A stretch of DNA of 64,000 bases from Acidobacteriota bacterium (GTDB taxonomy: Bacteria > Acidobacteriota > Blastocatellia > RBC074), in contig JACPYM010000015.1 of NCBI GenBank assembly GCA_016196035.1, positions 1-64,000 on the forward strand, in the 5' to 3' direction. The position numbers and the translations under genes were made by a program. This document shows, piece by piece, positions 43,314-52,433 of this stretch. Positions within the stretch are counted from its first letter, which is position 1, and each line of letters begins with the position of its first letter. The notes below the pieces were generated by a model. The model was given only the letters and a program-made list of their open reading frames with translations. It had not been told where the DNA came from and did no database searches.

Positions 43314-46300
43314 ATGCCTAAGCAGTTGGAACCGCCCAAGCCAAACGCCACCCCAAACGCCACGTATGATGTCTTTCTCAGTTATTCGCGCCGCGACATC
43401 GAGTTCGTGAAGCTGTTGGAAACGGCGTTGAATGAGCACATGCCCGCCGCCGGGCAGCAGCGCCTGAGCGTCTTTCGTGACGAAGGCAAGATCACCGGCA
43501 ACGAGTATTACCGCACGATCGAACGCACGCTGCGCAATTCGCGCAAACTGATTCTGGTGGCCTCGCCCAATGCGTACAAAAGCCAGTTCGTAAATGACGA
43601 GGTGCGCGATTTCATTCGGATGAAAGGCGCGCGCAATGTCTTCGTGATCCTGTACAAGGGGATGCCCAACAACGAAACGCCGCCGGGCCAGGAAGACCAG
43701 AAAGCCTTTCCCGAAGTGCTGTGCGAAGTCATGCGGATGCCATTGGCCGCCGATTATCGAGGCTTTGACCTGGCGCAGAATGATTTGACGACAGGCCGTC
43801 ACCTCAACGATTGGCGCAGGGTGTTAGAGCACTTGTACAGCGAAGAGATAGCGCTGGCCGCGCGCGAGGCGTGGGACATTTTCATCAGCTACGCCGCCGC
43901 CGATGCCGCCTTTGCCGGGCATCTGGAAAAGGAGTTGGAGAAATACACCCCGCCGAAAGAACTGGCGCAGGAACACAACCTGCCCACGCGTCGCCTCAAG
44001 GTCTTCCGCGACGAAGACGACGCCACCAGAGACGACAACGACGCCATCCGCCGGGCGCTGGAAAGCTCCCAGCACATGTTTCTGCTGTGTTCACCCGCCG
44101 CGCGTGACGACGACCGGGTCAAACAGCAGGTCGCCCGCTTCGCTGGCTTGCAAGGCGCGGAACGCATCGTCCGTGTGCTGGTGGCAGGCGAACCCGCGCC
44201 GGATGTAGTCGGCGGGGCATTCCCCACTGAGTTGTGCCGCTGGATTGAGGAGCCTGCCTACACCGACTATCGCGGCTTCAAGCTGGGGAAAGACAAACTC
44301 AGCAACGGCACGTATAGCGGCCATTGGGCAACCTTGTTGGCGATGCACTATCAGATCAACCGCGAAGAATTGGAGCAGCGCGAGCGTAAACGCCGTGTGC
44401 GCAATCGCCAGTTAATTGGCGGCATTGTCAGTGTCGTGATTTTGCTGTTATCGGTGGCCTTGATTTTAGCTTTAGTGCAAAGATCCGAAGCAATAAGACA
44501 AAGACAAATATCCGAATCAGGACTTTATGTGTCACGTGGTTTGTTGGCCCAAGCCGCCATGGAGCGGCGCGACTACATCAGTGCCAACGACTTTCTTGAA
44601 GCCTCGTTCCCTGCGCCGGGTATGCCAGCCAACGAGGATTTGCGTAGCTTTGATTGGTTTTATCGTTGGCGTCAACTACACGACGAAAAGGCGACGCTCA
44701 AGGGGCATAGCAGCAGCGTTTGGTCGGTGGCGTTTGCGCCGGATGGGCGGACGCTAGCGAGCGGGAGTGCGGACAAGACGGTGAAGCTGTGGGATGTGGC
44801 GAGCGGGCAGGAGCGGGCGACGCTGAAAGGGCACGGGGCCAGGGTTTGGTCGGTGGCGTTTGCGCCAGATGGGCGGACGCTGGCGAGCGGGAGTGCTGAT
44901 ATGACAGTGAGGCTGTGGGAGGTGGCAAGCGGGCGGAAGTTGCTCGAGTTCAAAGGGCACAAGGACAATGTTAATTCGGTGGCGTTTGCACCGGATGGCC
45001 GGACACTGGCGAGTGGGAGTTGGGACGGGACGGTGAAGCTGTGGGAGGTGGCGAGTGGGCGGGAGTTGCGCGAGCTGAAAGGACATCGCGCCTTGGTTAC
45101 TGCGGTGGCGTTTGCGCCAGATGGGCGGACACTGGCGAGCGGGTCTGGGGACGATGCGGTGAAGCTGTGGGAGGTGGCGAGCGGGCGAGAATTGCGCGAG
45201 TTCAAGGGACACAGCGATGGTGTTAGTGCAGTGGCGTTTGCGCCGGATGGAAAGACGCTGGCGAGCGGGAGTTGGGACAAGGCCGTGAAATTGTGGGAGG
45301 TGGCAAGCGGGCGGAAGTTGCGCGATTTCAAAGGGCACAGCGACGATGTTAGCTCAGTGGCGTTTGCGCCGGATGGAAAGACGCTGGCGAGCGGGAGTTG
45401 GAACACGGGTAGACCGTTTCTGTTTGGTACGGACATCACGATAAAGCTGTGGGAGGTAGCGAGCGGGCGAGAGTTGCGCGAACTCAAGGGGCACAGTGCT
45501 AGGGTTAGTGCGGTGGCGTTTGCGCCGGATGGAAAGACATTGGCAAGCGGGAGCGAGGACAGGACAGTGAAGCTGTGGGAAGTCGCAAACGGAAGCGAGT
45601 TGCGCGAGTTCAAAGGGCACAACGGCAGCGTTAGTGCGGTGGTGTTTGCGCCAGATGGAAAGGCGCTAGTGAGCTTGAGTGATGACGGAAGCGCGAAGCT
45701 CTGGGAGGTGGCGAACGGGCAAGAGCGGGCGACGTTGAAAGGGCAAGAGGCCGATGTGAATGCAGTGGCGTTTGCGCCAGATGGGCGGACGGTGGCGAGC
45801 GGTAGTGAGGACAAGACAGTGAAGCTGTGGGAGGTGGCGAGCGGGCGGGAGTTGCGCGAGTTCAAGGGGCACAGCGATGAGGTTAGTGCGGTGGCGTTTG
45901 CGCCGGATGGGCGGACGCTGGCGAGCGGGGGTGCTGATATGACAGTGAGGCTGTGGGAGGTAGCGAGCGGGCGAGAGTTGCGCGAACTCAAGGGGCACAG
46001 TGCTAGGGTTAGTGCGGTGGCGTTTGCGCCGGATGGAAAGACGTTGGCAAGCGGGAGCGAGGACAAGACAGTGAAGCTGTGGGAAGTCGCAAACGGAAGC
46101 GAGTTGCGCGAGTTCAAAGGGCACAACGGCGGCGTTAGTGCGGTGGTGTTTGCGCCGGATGGAAAGGCGCTAGTGAGCTTGAGTGATGGCGAAAGCGCGA
46201 AGCTCTGGGAGGTCGCGAACGGGCAAGAGCGGGCGACGTTGAAAGGCCAAGAGGCCAGGGTTTTGTCAGTGGCGTTTGCGCCAGATGGGCGGACGGTGGC

Positions 46301-46670
46301 GAGTGGGAGTGGGGACGGTACTGTGACGCTGTGGAGTGTAACGAGCGGGCGGGAGCAAGTGACGCTGCGCGGGCACGGGGCCTCTGTTAGTTCGGTGGCG
46401 TTTGCGCCAGATGGGCGGACACTGGCGAGCGGGAGTTGGGACAGGACGGTGAAGTTGTGGGATGTGGCAAGCGGGCAAGAGCGGGCGACGTTGAAAGGGC
46501 ACGGGGACAGTGTTGTGTCGGTGGCGTTTGCGCCGGATGGGCGGACGCTGGCCTCCGGCGGAAACGGGTGGGTGGGTGCTGATGGCAAAGAGATTTTCCC
46601 CATCCTGCTCTGGCGCGGGGCGACCGATGCCGAAGTGGCGCGGGATTGCATTCGCTGTGGGCGGCAGTAG
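43314..46670 (+). CDS. TIR-TIR-transmembrane-WD40 receptor-like protein
   Basis: 1118 residues. TIR domain 1 (about 17-150): YDVFLSYSRRD, VFRDEGKITGNEYY, SPNAYKSQFVNDEV. TIR domain 2 (about 185-330): WDIFISYAAAD, KVFRDEDDATRDD, SPAARDDDRVKQQV; the Glu kept in domain 1 (NDEV) is Gln here. One membrane helix (about 366-388, GGIVSVVILLLSVALILALV) follows. Then 15 WD40 repeats of mostly 42 residues run from about 461, nearly identical (SVAFAPDGRTLASGS). Repeat 6 has a 10-residue insertion and repeat 15 is degenerate. Bacterial TIR domains often cleave NAD in antiviral or stress responses; the propellers would be the sensor, outside the membrane if the TIR part is cytoplasmic. Function is inferred. 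Confidence 0.85.
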   Translation: MPKQLEPPKPNATPNATYDVFLSYSRRDIEFVKLLETALNEHMPAAGQQRLSVFRDEGKITGNEYYRTIERTLRNSRKLILVASPNAYKSQFVNDEVRDFIRMKGARNVFVILYKGMPNNETPPGQEDQKAFPEVLCEVMRMPLAADYRGFDLAQNDLTTGRHLNDWRRVLEHLYSEEIALAAREAWDIFISYAAADAAFAGHLEKELEKYTPPKELAQEHNLPTRRLKVFRDEDDATRDDNDAIRRALESSQHMFLLCSPAARDDDRVKQQVARFAGLQGAERIVRVLVAGEPAPDVVGGAFPTELCRWIEEPAYTDYRGFKLGKDKLSNGTYSGHWATLLAMHYQINREELEQRERKRRVRNRQLIGGIVSVVILLLSVALILALVQRSEAIRQRQISESGLYVSRGLLAQAAMERRDYISANDFLEASFPAPGMPANEDLRSFDWFYRWRQLHDEKATLKGHSSSVWSVAFAPDGRTLASGSADKTVKLWDVASGQERATLKGHGARVWSVAFAPDGRTLASGSADMTVRLWEVASGRKLLEFKGHKDNVNSVAFAPDGRTLASGSWDGTVKLWEVASGRELRELKGHRALVTAVAFAPDGRTLASGSGDDAVKLWEVASGRELREFKGHSDGVSAVAFAPDGKTLASGSWDKAVKLWEVASGRKLRDFKGHSDDVSSVAFAPDGKTLASGSWNTGRPFLFGTDITIKLWEVASGRELRELKGHSARVSAVAFAPDGKTLASGSEDRTVKLWEVANGSELREFKGHNGSVSAVVFAPDGKALVSLSDDGSAKLWEVANGQERATLKGQEADVNAVAFAPDGRTVASGSEDKTVKLWEVASGRELREFKGHSDEVSAVAFAPDGRTLASGGADMTVRLWEVASGRELRELKGHSARVSAVAFAPDGKTLASGSEDKTVKLWEVANGSELREFKGHNGGVSAVVFAPDGKALVSLSDGESAKLWEVANGQERATLKGQEARVLSVAFAPDGRTVASGSGDGTVTLWSVTSGREQVTLRGHGASVSSVAFAPDGRTLASGSWDRTVKLWDVASGQERATLKGHGDSVVSVAFAPDGRTLASGGNGWVGADGKEIFPILLWRGATDAEVARDCIRCGRQ
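44697..46560 (+). repeat. In-gene tandem array of about 126-bp WD40 units with a 504-bp block duplication
   Basis: Fifteen WD40 units, mostly 126 bp. Two stretches 504 bp apart (4 x 126) are almost the same at nucleotide level: AACTCAAGGGGCACAGTGCT begins at 45481 and again at 45985, and the following three units match in order. This points to recent unequal exchange within the array. Confidence 0.85.
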
Positions 46671-46692
46671 GGGTGAGAGCGATACGCCGGGA

Positions 46693-46781
46693 CGGTACCG
46701 CGCGGCTGAGCAAGCGGCGCGTCAACCTCTGCTAGCCACTCGCTCAACGGCGCGGACTCCGCTTGCTCAACTGCGGTACCG
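46693..46781. repeat. Inverted-repeat element between convergent genes
   Basis: Arms 46693-46717 and 46759-46781 are inverted copies (CGGTACCGC ... TGAGCAAGCGG) apart from a 2-base gap. It lies between the ends of the TIR-WD40 and amidase genes. Confidence 0.7.
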
Positions 46782-46804
46782 ATTTGGCGCTGGTGCGGCG
46801 CATA

Positions 46805-48631
46805 TTAATCCAGCTTCGGATGCTGCGTATGCCAAGCTGTCGCTTGCTGATAGGCCAGCGCCACTCGCAACGGTCCGCCTTCGTCGTACAAATTCCCGGT
46901 GAACATAATCGCTTGCGGTAGATTGTTGATAAAACCGCAGGGCACGACGGCAGCCGGGTGGCCAGTGAGGTTGGTGATGGTCAGGCTGGCGCTGCCGGGG
47001 GCAGGGGTGACGAAGACATCCCAGTTCGCCATCAACTTATCCATCTCGCGCATCAGCAGCGTGCGGGCGCGTTGGGCGCGGATGTATTCGACCGCCGGGA
47101 TGAAGCGCGCTGTGCGGAAGCTGTTCGGCCAATCGCTGGCGCTTTGGCCGGACAGTTGATTGACGCGGCCATCGCGCGTGATGTCGTCAAAGGCTGTGGC
47201 GGCCTCGGCATTCAGGATGATGCGCAGACTGTTCGTGTCGAATTTTGGCAATTCGATGGGCTGCAAATTCGCGCCCGCTTTGCGCAATGCTTCGAGCGCG
47301 TCCTGGTACATCTTCAACCGTTCGGCAGCGTTCTGTCCTTGGCCGCCGCCACCACCCGCGCCACCGCCACCAGCAGCACGATTGGGCTGCGGCTCGAATT
47401 CAGCTTTGACGAAGCCGATGCGCAGCTTCGAGAGCGGCTGGTCGGGTTGCCAGATGAAGGGCGCGTCGCCGACGGTGAGGTCGCGTCCGTCGGGGCCATA
47501 AAGCGCGTCGAGCACGAGGGCGCAATCCTCTACGCCACGGCAGATGGGGCCGATCTTGTCCATCGTCCAGCTCAGCGCCATCGCGCCGTAGCGGCTGATG
47601 CGTCCGTAAGTCGGGCGCAAGCCGGTCACACCGCAACGCGAAGACGGCGAGACAATCGAACCCAGCGTTTCCGTGCCGAGTGCAAAGCCTACTAAACCCG
47701 CCGAAGTCGCCGAGGCCGAACCCGCCGACGAACCGCTGGAGCCTTGTTGCGTTTCTTCGGGCTGCCAGGGATTGCGCGTCATCCCAGCGAACCAGCGTCC
47801 GCCCTGCGCCAGCGCGCCCATCGAGAGTTTGGCGCAAAGCACGGCACCCGCGTTGCGCAAGCGTTCGACCACGGTCGAATCGTAATCAATCATCCGTTCT
47901 TTGAACGGTTCGGCGCCCCAGGTGGTCTTGATGCCTTTGGTGGCAAAGAGGTCTTTGACGCCGCAGGGAATGCCGTGCAGCGGGCCGCGATATTTGCCTG
48001 CTTTGATTTCGCGGTCGGCGGCTTCGGCCTGTTGCAGCGCGAGTTCTTCGGTCAGCGTGACGACGCAGAGCAGCTTGGGGCCGTATTTTTTCAGGCGCGC
48101 CAGATACATCTTGGTCAGATCGAGCGAGCTGACCTGTTTGGTGCGCACGAGTTCGGCCAGTTGCGTGAGCGTGCAAAAGGCGAGGTCTTCGACGGCTTTG
48201 AATTTGGGCGCTTCGGTTTTGCTGGCTTTGAGTTTGAGCTTGGGGCCGCCGGATTTCTTGGCGGCGCGCATGCCGGGCAGGGCGGGATGAAAGGCGATGG
48301 CCGGTTCAGTGTCGAGCGGAACTTCGATTTTGCGCAGCGCTTCATAATTGCCCAGGTTGCGATTGACGCCGGGCAGTGCCATTGCTTCCTGCGCATCGTC
48401 CAAATCAACGCCCATGATTTGTTCGGCGACTTGCAGCATCTCTTTGGTGATGCGCTGCGGCGTTTGGGGTTGTTGCGGCTGTTGGGCTAGCACCACTTCG
48501 CCGCCAAGTTCAGGCAGTGCGGCGGCAGCGACTCCAGCGGCGGGGAGTAATTTGACGAACGTGCGGCGGTCGAGTGTTGACGGTTGCTTTGCACCTTGAA
48601 CGTTGCGGCGCGCACCTGATTTCTTTTTCAT
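46805..48631 (-). CDS. Amidase-signature family hydrolase, Tat-exported
   Basis: 608 residues. The N-terminus has a twin-arginine signal (DRRTFVKLLPAAGVAAAAL) with a hydrophobic stretch, so it should fold before export. The amidase-signature core carries the Ser-cisSer-Lys triad: Lys in LHGIPCGVKDLFA, the cis-Ser segment GSSGSSAGSASATSAG, and the nucleophile in LGTETLGSIVSPSSRCGVTG. GatA-like sequence runs on to the C-terminus. A Gly-rich insertion (AAGGGGAGGGGGQ) sits in the C-terminal third. Extra-cytoplasmic location and lack of gatB/gatC neighbours argue against tRNA amidation; it probably hydrolyses an amide nutrient. About 190 residues precede the core, longer than usual. Single gene. 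Confidence 0.88.
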   Translation of the reverse strand: MKKKSGARRNVQGAKQPSTLDRRTFVKLLPAAGVAAAALPELGGEVVLAQQPQQPQTPQRITKEMLQVAEQIMGVDLDDAQEAMALPGVNRNLGNYEALRKIEVPLDTEPAIAFHPALPGMRAAKKSGGPKLKLKASKTEAPKFKAVEDLAFCTLTQLAELVRTKQVSSLDLTKMYLARLKKYGPKLLCVVTLTEELALQQAEAADREIKAGKYRGPLHGIPCGVKDLFATKGIKTTWGAEPFKERMIDYDSTVVERLRNAGAVLCAKLSMGALAQGGRWFAGMTRNPWQPEETQQGSSGSSAGSASATSAGLVGFALGTETLGSIVSPSSRCGVTGLRPTYGRISRYGAMALSWTMDKIGPICRGVEDCALVLDALYGPDGRDLTVGDAPFIWQPDQPLSKLRIGFVKAEFEPQPNRAAGGGGAGGGGGQGQNAAERLKMYQDALEALRKAGANLQPIELPKFDTNSLRIILNAEAATAFDDITRDGRVNQLSGQSASDWPNSFRTARFIPAVEYIRAQRARTLLMREMDKLMANWDVFVTPAPGSASLTITNLTGHPAAVVPCGFINNLPQAIMFTGNLYDEGGPLRVALAYQQATAWHTQHPKLD

Positions 48632-49182
48632 AGCTCTCCTGAACGGTAAATGGTTGGAACGTGTCTGTCCGCAGAGCCGCGGGCAGTTGCAGATCAGCGA
48701 AACCTGTCGGCAACCGCAGAGGCAATGTCATTGAGTTAAGCGCGGCAAAGAGGTGTTCAGAGTTTACGCTTCAGCGTGTCTCAGTCGAATCAACACGCTG
48801 AAGCGTGAACTCTGAACCTTGATTCGCTGCCCTCGCTTTTGCGGGGTTGCGCGCACCGTCTGATCGTGTGCGGCGTTAGTCATTTTCTCTGTGTCTGGTG
48901 CTGTTGCAGGCTTAGACCCTTGCTCGCTCCGCCGGGTTTCCAGTATTGTCTCGGCAGGTGATGCGGGGTGCCTTTCACGCCTTCGCCCACGCTTTCGCTT
49001 GGATTACGGCAAACGAAATAACACGAACTGATAGCACGTGCCAATCTGTTTGACCTAACTAAAGACAATTCGGACGCATTCCCAATTCAGGGCAGCAGGC
49101 AGTCTGTTCAGACCTGCGCCGAAACCGATCAGAGTCCATCCGGCACTAGATGCCAAACTTAAAACGGAAGAGAGTGGAAATT
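48632..49182. other. Intergenic region between divergent amidase and acetamidase-like genes
   Basis: About 550 bases. It holds the inverted repeat at 48755-48817; otherwise no gene or RNA is recognised. Promoters for both flanking genes are expected here. Confidence 0.4.
48755..48817. repeat. 25-bp inverted-repeat element
   Basis: Arms 48755-48779 (core AGTTTACGCTTCAGCGTG) and 48793-48817 are inverted copies with one mismatch, separated by 13 bases. Confidence 0.75.
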
Positions 49183-50238
49183 ATGAAAAATGGGATTCTG
49201 ATCCTGGCAGTCTGTTTCCTGGCTGTGCTGAGTGTTGAAATGAGTGCGCAACAACGCCGCGCGCCGCGTCCCGCGCCAACGCCGACGCATCAATTAAAGC
49301 CCACGCCGAAAACAGTCGCGTGGGGCTATTACGACGCCAAAGCCGAGCCGGTGCTGCACATCAAATCGGGCGACACAATCGAGATTCAAACCCTGATCAC
49401 CAGCAACCCGACGCGCTTGGAAGCCGCAGGCGTGCCGCCCGCGCAGGTTGAACAAGCCTTGCGCGACATCAACAAAGAAGTCACCAACAAAGGGCCGGGC
49501 GGCCACATCCTGACCGGGCCGATCTTTGTCGAAGGTGCCGAACCGGGCGATGTGCTCGAAGTGCGCATTCAAAAGATCAAGCTGGCGATTCCCTACGCCT
49601 ACAATTCCTTTGGCCCACGCAGCGGGTTCATCCCGGAAGACTTTCAATCGTCAAAGACGAAGATCATCCCGCTGGATGAAAAGAAGCTGGTCGCGCATTT
49701 CGCCGACGGCATAGAGATTCCGCTGCGCCCGTTTTTTGGCAGCATGGGCGTCGCGCCGCCCGAAACGATGGGGCGCGTCAACAGCGCACCGCCGGGCATT
49801 CACGCGGGCAATCTGGATAACAAAGACCTGGTGGAAGGGACGACGCTCTTTATTCCAGTGCATGTGCGCGGCGCTTTGTTCGAGGTCGGTGACGGCCACG
49901 CCGGGCAAGGCAATGGCGAAGTGGACATCACGGCGCTCGAAACTTCGCTCATCGGCACCTTTCAGTTCATCTTGCGCAAGGACATGAAATTGAAATGGCC
50001 GCGCGGCGAAACGCCTACGCACTATATCGCGATGGGCATAGACAAAGATTTGACCGAAGCGGCCAAGATCGCCGTGCGCGAAGCGATTGATTTGCTGGTG
50101 ACGGAAAAGCATCTGACGCGCGAAGATGCCTATATGCTGTGCAGCGTCGCGGTGGATTTCAATATCACGCAGGTCGTGGACGGCACCAAAGGCGTGCACG
50201 CCATGATTCCCAAAGCGATCTTCAAAGCAACGCACTGA
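49183..50238 (+). CDS. Acetamidase/formamidase family protein, exported
   Basis: 351 residues with a Sec signal peptide (GILILAVCFLAVLSVEMSAQ). The mature part is an acetamidase/formamidase-type beta-sandwich: VLHIKSGDTIEIQT, GPGGHILTGPIFVEGAEPGD, PRSGFIPEDF, ETMGRVNSAPPGIHAGNLDN and VRGALFEVGDGHAGQGNGEV, the last with the conserved metal-site residues of the family. It should release ammonia from a small amide in the periplasm. The open frame begins at 49150, but the ATG at 49183, behind GAGTGGAAATT, starts the signal peptide. It lies 35 bases before the DUF4440-FKBP gene and may share its transcript. Function pairs loosely with the divergent amidase. Confidence 0.87.
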   Translation: MKNGILILAVCFLAVLSVEMSAQQRRAPRPAPTPTHQLKPTPKTVAWGYYDAKAEPVLHIKSGDTIEIQTLITSNPTRLEAAGVPPAQVEQALRDINKEVTNKGPGGHILTGPIFVEGAEPGDVLEVRIQKIKLAIPYAYNSFGPRSGFIPEDFQSSKTKIIPLDEKKLVAHFADGIEIPLRPFFGSMGVAPPETMGRVNSAPPGIHAGNLDNKDLVEGTTLFIPVHVRGALFEVGDGHAGQGNGEVDITALETSLIGTFQFILRKDMKLKWPRGETPTHYIAMGIDKDLTEAAKIAVREAIDLLVTEKHLTREDAYMLCSVAVDFNITQVVDGTKGVHAMIPKAIFKATH

Positions 50239-50273
50239 ACATTTTTGGTAATAATTACGGAGGTTAAAGATAG

Positions 50274-51116
50274 ATGAAGCGAATCCGCATTGCGGCCATC
50301 CTGACCCTGACCTTGTTCACGGCGTTGGATGTGTCCGCGCAAACAAAGCGTCCAATGCGTACCAGCACAGGCAAAGCGGCGGGCACAGGCGCAGCCGGTT
50401 CGGTCGAAGCGACGATCAAAAAGCTCGAAGCCGAATGGTTCGCCGCGGTGACCAGCAAAGACACTGCAACGATCAGCCGCATCTTCGCCGATGACATGCT
50501 GACGGGCGATGACGACGGCACCTGGCTGAAAAAAGCCGACATGCTGAAATACGTCAAGGCTGGCTTGCCCATTGATAAAGTCACGAGCGACGAATTCAAG
50601 CTGCGGCTGTATGGCACGACGGCCATCGTGAATGGCAAATCCAGCTTTTATGCCGATGGCAAAAAGCTGGGCCAAAATCATCACACCGCCGTGTGGGTCA
50701 AACGCGCAGGCAAATGGCAAGTCGTGGCGTGGCAATCCACGCCGATCAAAATCAACTTGGCAAAAACTACGGAGAAAACAATGACGACTGCTTCAGGTTT
50801 GCAATACGAAGACATTGTTGTCGGCACGGGCGAAAGTCCCAAATCCGGCCAAATGACCAAAGTGCATTACACCGGCTGGCTGACGGATGGAACCAAATTC
50901 GATAGCTCGGTGGATCGTGGACAACCATTTGAATTCGAGGTTGGCATGGGTCGCGTCATCAGAGGCTGGGACGAAGGCGTGCTGACCATGAAAATCGGCG
51001 GCAAACGCAAGCTGATCATCCCGCCGCAACTCGGTTACGGCGCGCGCGGCGCAGGCGGCGTGATTCCGCCAAATGCCACGCTGGTGTTTGAAGTGGAATT
51101 GCTGGGTGTGCAGTAA
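50274..51116 (+). CDS. DUF4440/SnoaL-like domain fused to an FKBP isomerase
   Basis: 280 residues. A signal peptide ([18 protein letters not shown]) is followed by an NTF2-fold DUF4440 domain (about 42-160; [50 protein letters not shown]). From Met170 there is a complete FKBP domain ([69 protein letters not shown]). The linker encodes GGAG six bases before the Met170 ATG, a working-looking ribosome site inside the gene. This suggests that two neighbouring genes fused after loss of a stop, and that a short cytoplasmic FKBP may still be made from 50781. The DUF4440 ligand is unknown. Confidence 0.88.
   Translation: MKRIRIAAILTLTLFTALDVSAQTKRPMRTSTGKAAGTGAAGSVEATIKKLEAEWFAAVTSKDTATISRIFADDMLTGDDDGTWLKKADMLKYVKAGLPIDKVTSDEFKLRLYGTTAIVNGKSSFYADGKKLGQNHHTAVWVKRAGKWQVVAWQSTPIKINLAKTTEKTMTTASGLQYEDIVVGTGESPKSGQMTKVHYTGWLTDGTKFDSSVDRGQPFEFEVGMGRVIRGWDEGVLTMKIGGKRKLIIPPQLGYGARGAGGVIPPNATLVFEVELLGVQ
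50771..50783 (+). promoter_or_regulatory. Internal ribosome site and ATG for a free FKBP
   Basis: GGAG at 50771-50774 is followed after six bases by ATG at 50781, in frame, exactly where a stand-alone FKBP would begin ([17 protein letters not shown]). Seen in sequence; use is inferred. Confidence 0.55.
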
Positions 51117-51129
51117 ACAAACAAAAAAC

Positions 51130-51226
51130 GAGATTACGGAACAGACGGAAATAACGGAAGAAACGGAAATGAAACCGGGTTGGGCTATTCTGTCTGTTCC
51201 GTTATTTCCGTCTGTTCCGTAATCTC
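51130..51226. repeat. 29-bp perfect inverted-repeat element
   Basis: Arms 51130-51158 and 51198-51226 are exact inverted copies (core TTACGGAACAGACGGAAATA), spacer 39 bases. It lies 14 bases after the FKBP fusion stop and before lpxD. Confidence 0.85.
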
Positions 51227-51283
51227 TCTTCCGCTTAGCCTCTCATCCTTCAAATCCCGCAAACTGTTCTCGCAATCGTTGCC

Positions 51284-52321
51284 ATGAAACTTTCCGAACT
51301 CGCTCAACTCACCAACGCCACCATCGAAACCGGCGCGCCCGATTTAGAGATCACTGGCGCGGCGGGCCTGGCCGAAGCCCGCGCGGGGCAGGTGGCCTTT
51401 CTCTCGAATCCGCGCTACACCGGACAAGTCAACGAGACGCAGGCGGCAGCCATCTTCCTCGCCGCCAACACGCCGATTACACGCACTGACATCGCCGTCT
51501 TGCGGGCCAAAGACCCATACCTGGCTTACACCAAAGCGCTGCGCCTCTTTCATCCCGACGTTGAAGTCACACCCTTCGTGCATCCATCTGCCGTGATTGA
51601 TCCGACGGCGCAAGTGGCGGCGGATGCGCATATCGGGGCCTGCACTGTCATCGGACTGCATTGCGTCGTGGGCAGCAAGGTTTTGCTGCATCCGAACGTC
51701 ACGCTTTACGAAGGCGTCCACATCGGTGCGGATTCAGTGATTCATTCCGGCGTCGCCTTGCGCGCCAACACGCAGATCGGCGCGCGCGTGATCATTCATA
51801 ACAATGTCGTCGTGGGTTCAGACGGCTTCGGCTTTGCCAAGAACGAAGACAAAAGCTGGCTGAAGATTCCGCAAACGGGTCGCGTCGTGATCGAAGACGA
51901 TGTCGAAATCGGCGCGGGCACGACGATTGACTCGGCTTCGGTCGGCGAGACGCGCCTCAAACGCGGCGTCAAGATTGATAACCTGGTACAGATCGGCCAC
52001 TCCTGCACGATTGACGAAGACGCGCTGATCTGTTCGCAAACCGGCCTCGCGGGCAGTTCGCACATTGGCCGCCGCGTGATTTTGGCCGGGCAGGTCGGCA
52101 TCGCCGGACACTTGCACGTGGGCGACGATGCGGTCATCACGGCCAAAAGCGCCACCAGCCACGACATCCCGCCGGGCAAAGTCATTTCGGGCATTCCGGG
52201 CTTTGATAACAAGGATTGGTTGCGCGCGACGGCGGCGTATCGGCGCTTGGGCGAGATGGCGCGGACGGTGCGGGAGTTAGAAAAGCGATTGGCGCAGTTG
52301 GAGAAAGAGCCTGAGAATTAG
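51284..52321 (+). CDS. lpxD: UDP-3-O-(3-hydroxyacyl)glucosamine N-acyltransferase LpxD
   Basis: 345 residues, the usual length. LpxD adds the N-linked hydroxyacyl chain from acyl-ACP in the third step of lipid A synthesis. The N-terminal uridine-binding domain shows AGQVAFLSNPRYTGQ. The left-handed beta-helix follows with many hexapeptide repeats (IGADSVIHSGVALRANTQIG, VIIHNNVVVGSDGFGFA). The catalytic His is in VQIGHSCTIDEDALI, and GQVGIAGHLHVGDDAVI and the C-terminal helix EKRLAQLEKE complete the family pattern. It is a single gene here; other lpx genes are not in the window. It supports an LPS-containing outer membrane. Confidence 0.95.
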   Translation: MKLSELAQLTNATIETGAPDLEITGAAGLAEARAGQVAFLSNPRYTGQVNETQAAAIFLAANTPITRTDIAVLRAKDPYLAYTKALRLFHPDVEVTPFVHPSAVIDPTAQVAADAHIGACTVIGLHCVVGSKVLLHPNVTLYEGVHIGADSVIHSGVALRANTQIGARVIIHNNVVVGSDGFGFAKNEDKSWLKIPQTGRVVIEDDVEIGAGTTIDSASVGETRLKRGVKIDNLVQIGHSCTIDEDALICSQTGLAGSSHIGRRVILAGQVGIAGHLHVGDDAVITAKSATSHDIPPGKVISGIPGFDNKDWLRATAAYRRLGEMARTVRELEKRLAQLEKEPEN

Positions 52322-52433
52322 ATTGTTGAACGGACGCATATTTGGGTGAGCGATAGATCGGGGCATCTAAGAAACCTAGCATACCATTGCACTAACAAGA
52401 TTTTGATTTGTACTGAACTCTCGGGGATAAGTT

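Noticed and set aside
44697-46560. Regular repeats resembling a CRISPR array
   Set aside because: The period is 126 bp and the repeats are protein-coding WD40 units with no short repeat/unique spacer pattern.
44672-46747. 691-residue minus-strand open frame over the WD40 array
   Set aside because: It is the antisense shadow of the repeated WD40 units: the unit length is a multiple of three, so one stop-free antisense frame recurs. The translation is repetitive Ser/Pro-rich text with no ribosome site.
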